Source: Akkermansia muciniphila
Lineage (GTDB): Bacteria > Verrucomicrobiota > Verrucomicrobiia > Opitutales > Opitutaceae
Assembly (NCBI GenBank): GCA_945888375.1
Contig: CAMCZZ010000001.1
Coordinates: 62,001-126,000, forward strand
Reading direction: 5' to 3'
DNA: 64,000 nucleotides
This document shows, piece after piece, positions 9,065 through 17,260 of the stretch. The stretch's first letter is position 1; each line of letters opens with the position of its first letter. The notes beneath the pieces are model-generated. The model saw nothing but the letters and a program-made list of their open reading frames with translations, was not told where the DNA came from and made no database searches. Both the position numbers and the translations under genes were made by a program.

Positions 9065-11137
9065 TTAGCGGCGGGTCCAGTGGAGGTCCCAGTCGAGGGC
9101 GACCGGCCCGGAAAGCGTCCAATGCAGGCGGTCGCCGCTGCTTACCTCGAAGCCGCCGGCCGGCGACAAGGCGACAGTCTGCCATTCTGTGCTGGCGGCG
9201 GTCGTGGCGGTGGCGATGGTCGCCCCGCCGGAGGAGTTGAGGCGCAGGGTGATCGTCTGCGCGGTCGCGGCGGCCTGCTTGATGCGCAAGCCGGTGATCA
9301 GGCCTGTCTCGAACCAGAGATCCACCGACCCGGAGCCGAGCACAAAACCGGTTGCGGTTTGGTTGCCGCGCAGAGGGACCGGCGGCCGGGCGGTCAACGG
9401 CCGGACGCCGGCGGTGCAGAGGCCGCGCAGGCGGTTCGGGCCGTGGTCGAGGAGTTGGGCGGTGCGGGTGATCTCGGGCTGGAAGAGCGCGCCAAGGGAC
9501 GAGACCGTGATTGTCTTGATATAGTAGATGGTTCCTTCATTAAGGTCTGAGCGAAACGCACCTGCTGCATTGCACGGAGAAATGCGGAGCGGGCAATAGG
9601 TTGCCTCCGCCCGAATAGAAAATGGGAAAACACAATTTACGGTTGTGCCCTCTGCTACGGCCACGGGTGACGCAACAGTTGTTTGAGTAGATAGGGTCGC
9701 ATAAAAATGCGTTATGCCAGAGCCAACTGGATTGTGTATGCGGGCACGAATGAGACTTTGACTACCTATTGAAACAAGAGAGTTTAGCGTGCTGTCCCGT
9801 GAAATTGAAAGACTGCCTGCTCCTGCTGTTGTGCGCTCTACTTTTAGCCAGTCATCTTCTCCAGCCACACCGTCTATATTTCCGGTTAGCGTGTTTGTTC
9901 CTCCCGACCAAGTGTCCGCACTTGCCGTGAAAATGGAAGTATAGCTAGCCACCATGCTCCCGCCCATCCGGTCCTGCGGCAGGAGGGCGTTGGTCTGGAC
10001 CATCGTGGCGATCTCGGCGGCAGAGAGGGCGCGGTTAAGGAGCGTCGGCGCGCCCAAGGCGCCGGGATAAAATGCGTTTGAAAACATCGTGCCGAGAACG
10101 AACGATGCATTGGGAATCGAAGCCGTCCACGCAGGGGCCGATCCGAGCGTCGCCTCGGAGGGCAAGGCAACTGCGGTTTCGTTCCAGCAAACTGCGATGA
10201 CTCCTGCCGTGCGCGTGATCGTGAGAATCCCCGTCTCGCCTACGAAGAGGTTGTAAAAGTCGGCGGCGGCTATGGAATACTGACGATAATTGGTATCGCT
10301 TCCGATGCGAATCCTCAGAGCGTCCGCCGGATCAAGGCGCACGGTGAAACTAACCCCCGTCCCATAACCGTTCACTGAGCCGACATTATCGGAAAGCATC
10401 CAGATGCCGTTAGTCTGCCCGCTTCGGCGGGTCAGGCCGTGGATGGGGACGATGACCGTGAAATCACTGGTGCCGATAACTGCGGCTTCGGGCGTGTCCC
10501 AATAAACTCGCTGCGCGGCAGTCGCGCCGTCGCTGTAGAGCATATCGATGGCCGCGCGGCTGGCCGCGACGGGATCCACCTTTGCGGCCAGCGCGGCCTT
10601 GTTCGCCGCCGGGGTCACCGCGCGGTCCGTCGCGGTGCCGGTGATCGTCTCCGCATCGCTCGCCGCCGTCACGGTGATGGTGCGGTTGGCGGAGAGGTCT
10701 CCTCCGCCGCTTGCCAGGCCGGAGGCCGCCACCGTGCGTGCCGTGCTCACTGCGTCGGTCAGCCCGGAGGCGGCTACCGTCGTCGGCCGGCCGGTGATGC
10801 TCGCCCAGGCGGGCGTCACGGTGGTCACGCTCGCGCCGGTGATCAGGCCCTTGGCGTTGACCGTCACCACCGGGATCTGCGTGGCGGAGCCGAAGGTGCC
10901 GACGTTGCTGTTGACGGTGGCGAGCGTGGTCGCGGCGGCGCCGGCGCTGGTGGTGATGTCGCCGGTGAAGGCGGGCAGGCGAGCAGTCGGGAGCGTGCCG
11001 GAGGTGAGATCGGTCGCGCTGCGGGTAGTGAAGTCCGCGAGCGAGCTGCCGGTCTTGGAGACATCGGTCCAGGGGATCACCACCTGGGCGAGGGCGGTCG
11101 AGGCCGCGAGGCTGAGGAGAAGGAGGAAGCGTTTCAT
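9065..11137 (-). CDS. tail fibre protein with N-terminal signal peptide
   Basis: A 690-residue fibre-like protein. Residues 1-18 are a Sec signal peptide (MKRFLLLLSLAASTALAQ). Residues 20-190 are Thr/Ala/Gly-rich shaft sequence with phage-fibre motifs (GDITTSAGAAATTL; TVNAKGLITGASV). Residues of roughly 195-385 look like a LamG/concanavalin-type jelly roll ending in LLNRALSAAEIATM. Further beta-rich modules, possibly carbohydrate-binding, follow to the C-terminus. The DNA for the middle (about 9,480-10,400) is visibly AT-richer than both flanks, pointing to exchange of the receptor-binding part. Adhesion to host polysaccharide is inferred. Confidence 0.75.
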   Translation of the reverse strand: MKRFLLLLSLAASTALAQVVIPWTDVSKTGSSLADFTTRSATDLTSGTLPTARLPAFTGDITTSAGAAATTLATVNSNVGTFGSATQIPVVTVNAKGLITGASVTTVTPAWASITGRPTTVAASGLTDAVSTARTVAASGLASGGGDLSANRTITVTAASDAETITGTATDRAVTPAANKAALAAKVDPVAASRAAIDMLYSDGATAAQRVYWDTPEAAVIGTSDFTVIVPIHGLTRRSGQTNGIWMLSDNVGSVNGYGTGVSFTVRLDPADALRIRIGSDTNYRQYSIAAADFYNLFVGETGILTITRTAGVIAVCWNETAVALPSEATLGSAPAWTASIPNASFVLGTMFSNAFYPGALGAPTLLNRALSAAEIATMVQTNALLPQDRMGGSMVASYTSIFTASADTWSGGTNTLTGNIDGVAGEDDWLKVERTTAGAGSLSISRDSTLNSLVSIGSQSLIRARIHNPVGSGITHFYATLSTQTTVASPVAVAEGTTVNCVFPFSIRAEATYCPLRISPCNAAGAFRSDLNEGTIYYIKTITVSSLGALFQPEITRTAQLLDHGPNRLRGLCTAGVRPLTARPPVPLRGNQTATGFVLGSGSVDLWFETGLITGLRIKQAAATAQTITLRLNSSGGATIATATTAASTEWQTVALSPAGGFEVSSGDRLHWTLSGPVALDWDLHWTRR

Positions 11138-11177
11138 GGGAGGATGCAGAGGAGGTGCAGGGGGCGTGCAGGCCGGT

Positions 11178-12014
11178 TTAGACGAGCTGCACGATGAGGT
11201 TGGCGGTGAGGAAGGACCCGGCCTTGGTGGAGCCCACCTGGGTCACCTTCAGGCGCACCAGGGTGTGGATCACCAGCGGCAGCGGGGTGACGAAGGTCAC
11301 GTCGGCCGTGCTCGCGCCGGCGGGCAGGGTGGCGGTGCGGCCGAGGCTCACGCCATCGTTGTCCACCACCTCGATGATCACGTCCGCGCCGGTCGGCGCG
11401 TCCTGGCAGGCGAGCTGCACGCCCTTGAGCGCGACCGCCGCCGGGGCTTTGTAGAAACCGAAAAGCTGGCCCGCCGTGAGGCGGCCCGCGAAGAGAAATG
11501 AGGGAGTGTGCATGGTGTCGTCGGTGGGAGTGGGTATGGCGGGGTCAAAGCCCACCAGCTGCGGAACGTTTTGCGTGGCGGCGGCGGCCAGCGGGGCGGC
11601 CAGCGCCGAGGGCGCCACGCCGGTGCCGGCGAAGGGCGCCAGCGCCACCGCCTCGGGCGCGGAGGCCGTGCCCGCCACCGAGGGCGGCGTGATCGGGCTC
11701 GGGGCCAGGTTGCTCGGGGTGAAGGCCGCCACCGCCACCGCCGTGGGCGGGGAGCCCGTGCCGGCGTAGGCGGGGAGCGATACCGCCGAGGGCGCGGTGT
11801 TGCTCGGGGCGAAGGCGGCGAGCGCCACCGCCTCGGGCGAGGAGGCCGTGCCGGCGACCGAGGGCGGGGTGATCGCAGTCGGGGCGGTGTTGCTCGGCGT
11901 GAAGGCCGCGCCCGCCACCGCCACCGGTGCGGAGCCGGTGCCGGCAAAGGCCGCGACGCTGATCGCCGAGGGCGCGGTGTTGCTGAACGCAAAGTTGAGC
12001 GCGGCGGAGGGCAT
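11178..12014 (-). CDS. repeat-containing fibre / appendage protein
   Basis: A 278-residue protein. Residues 1-135 are about four imperfect 29-residue repeats built on S-N-T-A-P-S-A and V-A-G-T-A-S units, low in charge and rich in Ala, Pro, Thr and Ser, and probably a fibrous shaft. Residues 140-278 form a beta-rich globular domain. It lies between the tail tube and the tail fibre, which suggests a tail or baseplate appendage. I do not recognise a named family. Confidence 0.65.
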   Translation of the reverse strand: MPSAALNFAFSNTAPSAISVAAFAGTGSAPVAVAGAAFTPSNTAPTAITPPSVAGTASSPEAVALAAFAPSNTAPSAVSLPAYAGTGSPPTAVAVAAFTPSNLAPSPITPPSVAGTASAPEAVALAPFAGTGVAPSALAAPLAAAATQNVPQLVGFDPAIPTPTDDTMHTPSFLFAGRLTAGQLFGFYKAPAAVALKGVQLACQDAPTGADVIIEVVDNDGVSLGRTATLPAGASTADVTFVTPLPLVIHTLVRLKVTQVGSTKAGSFLTANLIVQLV

Positions 12015-12037
12015 GGGGAGTGACGGTATCGAGTATC

Positions 12038-12115
12038 GAGTAGCGGGTAGCGAGTAGGGCGGAAGTGGCGGGAGCGGGAGCAGGGCGCGGCAGAAATGCT
12101 CGCTACCCGCTACTC
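12038..12115. repeat. 17-bp perfect inverted repeat with internal 7-bp periodicity
   Basis: The sequence gagtagcgggtagcgag at 12,038-12,054 is exactly inverted at 12,099-12,115, with a 44-bp loop. The right arm is followed by a second partial copy (12,117-12,129). It lies in the 117-bp gap between the tail tube and fibre genes. Transcribed leftwards it would fold into a strong stem after the tail tube stop, so it may limit read-through or stabilise the message. No T-run follows. Confidence 0.8.
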
Positions 12116-12131
12116 ACTACCCGCTACTCCG

Positions 12132-12674
12132 CTAGACCAGGCTTCCCGTGTTGAGGGTGGAGGCGAGCAGCTCGGCCTCGACGTCGATGTCGACCGGGCC
12201 TTCCTCGAACTTCACGTCGCCGGGGATGTTCATCGCGACGAACAGGTCGTAGGTGCAGACCAGCGCCTGGGCGGCGTTGCGCTGCTGCAGCTGCAGCCAG
12301 CCGCGCACGATGGGGTCGCCCTCGCCGGGGTTGAACTGGCCGCCGGCCGTGGGGCTGACCGGCAGGGCCAGCGTGCCGAGGAGCATCTGGAAGGAGAGGT
12401 TCTGCATCTCCATCAGTTTGCCCTTCAACTTCAGGCCCACCTGGGTGGTGATCTTGTCGTAGAGCATCTGCTTGCCCGAGCTGCGGGCGTAAAAGGGGGT
12501 GCTCTTGTTGTCCGGGGTGAGGGTCCAGTCGGCCTCGCCGAGATTGATCCAGCCGGTGTCGGCCGCGCCGGGCTTGGCGGTGCGGGAAGCGGTGCCGGAA
12601 GAGGGCACGGTGAAAGCGCTGCCGGCCGGGAAGAAAAAGGCGGCGGCGCCGATGACGATACGTTCGCGGTTCAT
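12132..12674 (-). CDS. major tail tube protein
   Basis: This 180-residue protein is predicted to be beta-rich and has the size of siphophage tail tube subunits. It begins MNRERIVIGAAAFFFPAG and includes GWINLGEADWTLTPDN, typical of tube proteins in which a defined offset or reference value is compared. It is placed after tail completion/terminator genes and before fibres and chaperones. A strong potential stem-loop follows it. The role is inferred from size, sequence character and position. Confidence 0.68.
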   Translation of the reverse strand: MNRERIVIGAAAFFFPAGSAFTVPSSGTASRTAKPGAADTGWINLGEADWTLTPDNKSTPFYARSSGKQMLYDKITTQVGLKLKGKLMEMQNLSFQMLLGTLALPVSPTAGGQFNPGEGDPIVRGWLQLQQRNAAQALVCTYDLFVAMNIPGDVKFEEGPVDIDVEAELLASTLNTGSLV

Positions 12675-12718
12675 GGGTGGGTGTGGGTCGTGGTTGTGGG
12701 ATTACGGTCGGGAAAAAG

Positions 12719-13279
12719 TCAGGGCGCGGGCACGGCCGGCCAGGTGGCGAGCGGGTAGAGGGTTTCCTCGCCCGCCGGGGTCTCGAAGGCCGCCACCCAG
12801 CACTCGCGGCCGGGCGTGTCCTTCACGTCCTCGTCGGCCACGGTGATCATCTGGCCCTCGGTGGGCGTCAGCACGACGTAGGGCAGGCCGAGCTGGCACT
12901 CGGCCACGAGCGCCGCCGTGACCAGGTCCTTCATGCGGATCACGCCCACGTTGTTCTCGCCGCCCATCACCGCCTCGTGCCCGCCCTTCGTCCAGGCGCG
13001 GTCGGCGGCCAGGATGTCCAGGGAGGTCGTGCGAGAGCAACGGGTCGCCCGGCCCTCGCGCACGCTCTGGTAGCTGTCGCCGCCGGGGACGATCAGGGCC
13101 ACGCGCTGCTTGATGATAGTGAGGTCCTTTAGGGCCTCCTTCAGCTTCCGGTTCTCGTGGAGCTCGACGCGCTCAAAGAGCTTTTCCCCGGCGGCGGCCT
13201 TCGCCTCGTCCGGGTGCGGCAGCGCGGCGAGAAAGGTCTTCAGCGCGTTCAGGATGGAGAGCGTGGGAACGAAGGCCAT
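12719..13279 (-). CDS. probable tail terminator protein
   Basis: A 186-residue protein lying between the virion morphogenesis (tail completion) gene and the tail tube gene, where tail terminators are normally encoded. An N-terminal helix (SILNALKTFLAALPH) is followed by alternating strands, including QRVALIVPGGDSYQS. No catalytic motif is visible. If correct, it caps the tail tube and joins it to the head. The call rests on position and size only. Confidence 0.5.
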   Translation of the reverse strand: MAFVPTLSILNALKTFLAALPHPDEAKAAAGEKLFERVELHENRKLKEALKDLTIIKQRVALIVPGGDSYQSVREGRATRCSRTTSLDILAADRAWTKGGHEAVMGGENNVGVIRMKDLVTAALVAECQLGLPYVVLTPTEGQMITVADEDVKDTPGRECWVAAFETPAGEETLYPLATWPAVPAP

Positions 13280-13283
13280 GGGA

Positions 13284-13964
13284 TCAGTTCGGTTGGTTCA
13301 GGTCGTCCGCCCGGCGCTGCTCGACCGTGAGCATGCGCTTCCGGATGCCCTCGACGGCCAGGCCCTGCATCGCGGCATCGGTCGGCAAGACCGTTGCATC
13401 GGCCTGGTGCGTGGTCTTGCGGGCAAGCCAGAAGACGACCTCGCCGCCGAGCACCGCCCCGGCGCGGATCCGGGTGCGGATGCTGCCGTCCTTCTGGCCG
13501 CGGCGGGAGAACTTCAGCGCGGTCGAGGCGCGGCGGATGAGGCAGAGCTGCAGGCCGCCGTGGGCGGGGTTGATCTGGCGGGAGATTTCCAGGTCGTTGA
13601 AGTCGCGCGGCCCGCCGGCCACCGCCGCGCGACCCGCGCCCTCGGCCGCGTAGGCCACCATCTTTTTGCCGGGGCCGGGCCGGACCACGCCGCCGAGGCG
13701 GCGGAGACGAAAGCCGCGCTGGGCCACGCCCACCACCGCGTCGGATCCGGCCTGGCTGGCGGCGACGGATTTGGCGGCGCGTCCGTAGAAGCTATCGCCC
13801 ACGCCGGCGCGGTGGCGCTCCTGGTTGAGCGCGACCAGGTGCGAGCGCACGCCGACCGCGACCTCGCGGGCCGCGACCAGGACGAGACCCTTGGCCTCGG
13901 CGGCGGAGCGGATCCGCGTGAGCAGCGGCGAGGCCTGGTTGTCGAGACGGATGGAAAGGCTCAC
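13284..13964 (-). CDS. virion morphogenesis / tail completion protein (Mu gpG-like)
   Basis: A 226-residue basic protein. It starts MSLSIRLDNQASPLLTRIRS, like the beginning of gpG/gpS tail completion proteins, which open with a strand and a long helix and later have a motif on ribosomal-like basic surfaces. Its ATG overlaps the stop of the minor head gene by 4 nt (ATGA). Members of this family attach tails to filled heads. The middle of the protein (residues 60-160) is more divergent, so the family assignment is tentative. Confidence 0.55.
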   Translation of the reverse strand: MSLSIRLDNQASPLLTRIRSAAEAKGLVLVAAREVAVGVRSHLVALNQERHRAGVGDSFYGRAAKSVAASQAGSDAVVGVAQRGFRLRRLGGVVRPGPGKKMVAYAAEGAGRAAVAGGPRDFNDLEISRQINPAHGGLQLCLIRRASTALKFSRRGQKDGSIRTRIRAGAVLGGEVVFWLARKTTHQADATVLPTDAAMQGLAVEGIRKRMLTVEQRRADDLNQPN

Positions 13965-14788
13965 GCGCCACCTCCGATCATGCGCAGCACGCCGGCCGCG
14001 TCGAAGCGGCCGAGGCCGCCGGCCTGGATGGCGTCGCGCAGCCAGGTCTGAGTCACCTGCGGGCCGTTCGCCTCGTCTCCGCCCACGCTCGCCAGGAGCG
14101 AGGCCCCCTGGGGGACGGTGGCGCGGTCGATCAGGCCGAGGGCCTCGGCCTCGGCGCGGTCGACGTCCTGCACGTCCATGCCGCTGTTGAAGGCAAAGGG
14201 CGGGTAGGGGTTGCCCAGGGCGTCGGGGAAAAGGGCGGGGTCGCCGAGGCGCGCCCAGATCGGGTCGGTCTTGAGCGCGACCATGCGGCGGCCGAAGAAG
14301 CGGCCGCCGGCCTTGGCCCAGCGGGCGGGCCAGTCGCGGGACCGGGTGCGCGGCGTCACGAAGCGGGTCAGCTCCTGCGCGGGGTAGGCGTCGAGCACGT
14401 CGGCCTGGAGGCCCTGAGCGTGCCAGCCGAGGCCCTGGGCGGTCTCGGTGAGGGTGCGCACCTGGAGATCGGCGCGGGCGCGGGAGGTCACGTCGCCGGT
14501 GCCGCCGGGCCGGCCGGGGCCGGGCTGGGTGCCGAGGGCGAGGTGGAGATCAAGGAGCTGCTCCCGGACCTCCTTTTGGGTGGCGACGCCGGAGAGCACG
14601 GCATCGACGCCGGCGGCGAGGCCCTGGAGCACGCGCACGCTCTCGACGGTGGCGGAGAAGGTTGCCCGGCGTTTGATCGCCCCATCCAGCGCCTGCAGTT
14701 CGGCCGACGTGGCCGAGGTGGGCAGGAGCCCGCGCGCGGCCGCCGAGGCCACGGCTTCACGGAAAGGGATGGGCGAGTCGAAGAGCAT
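13961..14788 (-). CDS. minor head / head morphogenesis protein
   Basis: A 275-residue protein. The C-terminal half has the pattern found in many phage minor head proteins: DPIWARLGD, then NPYPPFAFNSGMDVQDVDR, then a helical region with EAEALGLI. The N-terminal half is helical. In Mu-like phages such proteins (gpF class) assist head assembly near the portal. It is translationally coupled to the downstream gpG-like gene by ATGA. The family name should be treated as provisional. Confidence 0.62.
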   Translation of the reverse strand: MLFDSPIPFREAVASAAARGLLPTSATSAELQALDGAIKRRATFSATVESVRVLQGLAAGVDAVLSGVATQKEVREQLLDLHLALGTQPGPGRPGGTGDVTSRARADLQVRTLTETAQGLGWHAQGLQADVLDAYPAQELTRFVTPRTRSRDWPARWAKAGGRFFGRRMVALKTDPIWARLGDPALFPDALGNPYPPFAFNSGMDVQDVDRAEAEALGLIDRATVPQGASLLASVGGDEANGPQVTQTWLRDAIQAGGLGRFDAAGVLRMIGGGA

Positions 14789-14792
14789 GGGA

Positions 14793-15608
14793 TCAGGCGG
14801 CCTTGCGCTTCACGGCGCGGGTCGGGCTGGTGATGATGACCTCGCGGTAGCGGACGCCGGTCTGGCCCTGCTTGGTCGCGCCGATGCCGTTGGCGCGGTC
14901 CACCGCCACGATGGTGTGGCCGGCGAAGGCGGAGCGGATTTCCGCGCAGTCCTGGAACGTCACCATCCAGGCGCCCTGCAAGGCCTGCACCGCCGTCGCG
15001 AAACGCTCGACCTCGTGCTCGCTCCAGCCGGCGTAGGCCGCGCCGCCCGCGTCGAGGTAGGGCGGATCCATAAAGAAAAAGGTCTGCGGCGAGTCGTAGA
15101 GCGCCAGGACGCGCGACCAGTCGCGGTTCTCGATCACGGTGCGGTCGAGGCGGTGGGACATGGCGCGCAGCGCGAGCAGGCGCTGGGAGCGCGAGGGCAG
15201 CGGCGCGGAGCGGGAGACGGCGAAAGTCTTGCCCATACCGCCGAAGGAGAGGCGGTGGCGGATGAACCAGCGGGCGGCGCGATGGATGTCCGTCAGGCCG
15301 GGCTGGGCGAGGTAGTCCTCGAACTCGCGGCGGGAGTTTAGGACCAGGTCCATCTCATCGAGCAGCGGATCCAGGTGGAACTTCGCGCAGCGCAGGAAGG
15401 AGACGAGGTCGCCGTTGCAGTCGTTGATCACCTCGTGCGCGCTGGGCTCGTGGGCGAAGAACACCGCACCCCCGCCGAAGAAGGGCTCAACGTAGCACAC
15501 GTGGGCCGGGATGAGCGGCAGGATGTGTTTGAGCAGCCGCGCCTTTCCGCCCGGCCAGGCGTAGACCGGCTTGGCCTTGGGGAGTGGGATGGATTCGTCG
15601 TCGTGCAT
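14793..15608 (-). CDS. DNA adenine-N6 methyltransferase (D12 class, Dam-like)
   Basis: A 271-residue methyltransferase. The D12-class motifs are all visible: WPGGK at residues 18-22 (AdoMet binding), EPFFGGG at 41-47, NDCNGDL around 62-68, and the catalytic DPPY at 181-184. These enzymes methylate the N6 of adenine, with GATC as the usual target of the Dam branch. Located inside the head gene cluster, it would act late, modifying replicated phage DNA before packaging. Protection against host restriction is the likely benefit. The target sequence cannot be told from the protein alone. Confidence 0.9.
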   Translation of the reverse strand: MHDDESIPLPKAKPVYAWPGGKARLLKHILPLIPAHVCYVEPFFGGGAVFFAHEPSAHEVINDCNGDLVSFLRCAKFHLDPLLDEMDLVLNSRREFEDYLAQPGLTDIHRAARWFIRHRLSFGGMGKTFAVSRSAPLPSRSQRLLALRAMSHRLDRTVIENRDWSRVLALYDSPQTFFFMDPPYLDAGGAAYAGWSEHEVERFATAVQALQGAWMVTFQDCAEIRSAFAGHTIVAVDRANGIGATKQGQTGVRYREVIITSPTRAVKRKAA

Positions 15609-15623
15609 GGTCGGGCTTGGGTT

Positions 15624-15663
15624 CGGTTTTTTCGTTTTCCGTTTTTCGCGTTTCCGTTTTTCC
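15624..15663. repeat. short tandem repeats upstream of the methylase gene
   Basis: Read on the minus strand, the gap holds three imperfect copies of an AAAAACGGAAA(A)CG unit with a period of about 14-15 bp. It is the AT-richest patch of the head operon. Nothing else is recognised there. Confidence 0.7.
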
Positions 15664-15669
15664 GGGCGG

Positions 15670-16101
15670 TCAGAGTTCGATCTTGGTGGCGGAGCCGAAG
15701 TAGCCGGTGCCTTGCTCGGGCTGGACGGCCGGGGCCACGGGATCGGCCGGCGCGCTCACCACGAGCTTCTTGTCTCGCAGGCCCACCAGCGTGCTCTGCG
15801 CAAGCGCGAGCGCGTCGGATTGGTCCTTGGTCAACGCGATGCCGAGACGGCCGAGCATAGGGGCGAGGATCAGATAGCAGACGTCGATTTTCAGCTCGGG
15901 CGGGATCTTCGCCGCGTCGGCGTCCACCTGGTTGTCGCGGTTGCTGGCGATGTAGGCGCGCACCTTCGCAATCACGTCGGCCGAGATCTTCACGAACGGG
16001 TCGGCCTGGCCGGGAGCGAGCGCCTCGGCGCGCAACGCGTCGATCTGCTCGGCGACCAGGTAGTCGTTGAGATCTGCGGCGCTGAGGGTGGTCCAGGACA
16101 T
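15670..16101 (-). CDS. head-tail connector-like protein (Mu gp36 / DUF1320 position)
   Basis: A 143-residue, mainly helical protein. It begins MSWTTLSAADLNDYLVAEQI and has the sequence KVRAYIASN in the middle, matching the usual layout of small connector proteins: an early short helix, then a helix describing an inserted domain, then a long helix near LILAPMLGRLGIAL. It follows the capsid and decoration genes. DUF1320-type proteins occupy this place in Mu-like genomes and are thought to bridge portal and tail. Similarity by eye is only moderate. Confidence 0.5.
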   Translation of the reverse strand: MSWTTLSAADLNDYLVAEQIDALRAEALAPGQADPFVKISADVIAKVRAYIASNRDNQVDADAAKIPPELKIDVCYLILAPMLGRLGIALTKDQSDALALAQSTLVGLRDKKLVVSAPADPVAPAVQPEQGTGYFGSATKIEL

Positions 16102-16152
16102 GACGGGAAAAGCGGGATGTGGAAGGCTGGAAGGTCCGGAAAAGGCGGGCGG

Positions 16153-17178
16153 TTAGTTCACCTGGATGGTGAAGGCCGTGATGCGCACGTCCGTCACCGC
16201 CGTGCCGAGCTGGGCCGTCCAGGCGGTGTTGACCGTCGCCTGTTTGGCGACGACCGGCAGGGCCACGGTCAGCGTGGTGGTGGCGGGCAGCCAGACCGAG
16301 AAGACCACCGTGCCCGCCGCCACCGTGCGGAAGTCCACGCGCGTCGCGGTGGCTGAGGTGTTCGTCAGAATCAGGCCTCGGAGGTCGTTGAAGATCGCGG
16401 CCGTGGCGGCGACGATGGTGGTCTCGGTCGTGGCCGTGAGCGTCACCATCGGCGCCATGGTGGTCAGGTCGCGGATCTGCTCATAGGCGCCGACTTCGCG
16501 GCCGATCTTGTCAAACGCCGGGATCACGATCTGACCCGCCGTCCGCGCGGTCTGGATGGCCGTGGCCGCGATCACCCCCACCTGCACCGGATTGCCCGAG
16601 GCGGTGGCGCCGGCGGCGGCGGCGCCGGCCACGCCCGTGGCCGTCACGCTGCCGCTGATCGGCTGGGTCGCGAGGCCTTCCGAGGCCGTGCCGCCTACCG
16701 AGGTCGCCGCCCGGATGTTGATCGTCGCGGTGCCCGAGGTGTAGGGGCTCATGAAGGCCCGGATCTTGTGCGCGCCGGCCAGCCGAAAAGCCCACGCACC
16801 GTTCCCGGTGGTCGTGCTTACGTTGGTGACGCTCGCCCCGCCAAAAACGGTGCCGTTGTGGGTCACCCAGTCCGTGCCGTTGATCGTGGACTGGAAGCTC
16901 AGCGTGCCCGCCCATGTGCCGCTCACCTGGATGGCCGCGCCGGCGGCGCCGGCGACGGTCAATTCGACCGAGGCATTCAGCGCGCCGGCCGTGCCGGTGA
17001 CGCTCGGCGAGGTGCCGGTGACGGCGAGGCCGCCGTTCTGGTAGATGAAGAGCGGGGACTTGTCGCCTTCCACCAGGGTGGGCGGAGAGGTCGGGCTGAT
17101 GACCACGGCCTGCTGGGCTCGCAGCGGCAGCAGAAGCGCGAGGGAGAGGAGGAGCGGGAGGAGGGCTGGGATTTTCAC
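16153..17178 (-). CDS. secreted decoration-like structural protein
   Basis: The chosen GTG start at 17,178 gives a 341-residue protein with a strong signal peptide (MKIPALLPLLLSLALLLPLR, then Ala-Gln-Gln). A TTG start 8 codons upstream is possible. The mature part is beta-rich and Thr/Ala/Gly-rich. It contains a module around residues 70-160 (LSFQSTINGTDWVTHNG; GAHKIRAFMSPYTSGTATI) of a kind I associate with capsid or tail surface proteins. It lies directly after the capsid gene. A signal peptide is unexpected for a head protein assembled in the cytoplasm. Confidence 0.65.
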   Translation of the reverse strand: MKIPALLPLLLSLALLLPLRAQQAVVISPTSPPTLVEGDKSPLFIYQNGGLAVTGTSPSVTGTAGALNASVELTVAGAAGAAIQVSGTWAGTLSFQSTINGTDWVTHNGTVFGGASVTNVSTTTGNGAWAFRLAGAHKIRAFMSPYTSGTATINIRAATSVGGTASEGLATQPISGSVTATGVAGAAAAGATASGNPVQVGVIAATAIQTARTAGQIVIPAFDKIGREVGAYEQIRDLTTMAPMVTLTATTETTIVAATAAIFNDLRGLILTNTSATATRVDFRTVAAGTVVFSVWLPATTTLTVALPVVAKQATVNTAWTAQLGTAVTDVRITAFTIQVN

Positions 17179-17200
17179 GGGAGTTGGAGGTTGCGGTTTC

Positions 17201-17228
17201 AAAAGAGCCGCCCGCCCGGAGGCGGGAG
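17201..17228 (-). terminator. hairpin terminator downstream of the capsid gene
   Basis: On the minus strand CCCGCC-TCCG-GGCGGG forms a perfect 6-bp GC stem with a 4-base loop, followed by CGGCTCTTTTG. It lies between the capsid stop and the next start. It could reduce transcription after the highly needed capsid gene. Confidence 0.5.
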
Positions 17229-17260
17229 GCTGTGCGTGAAACGGCGGCGTCGCTCAGGCC

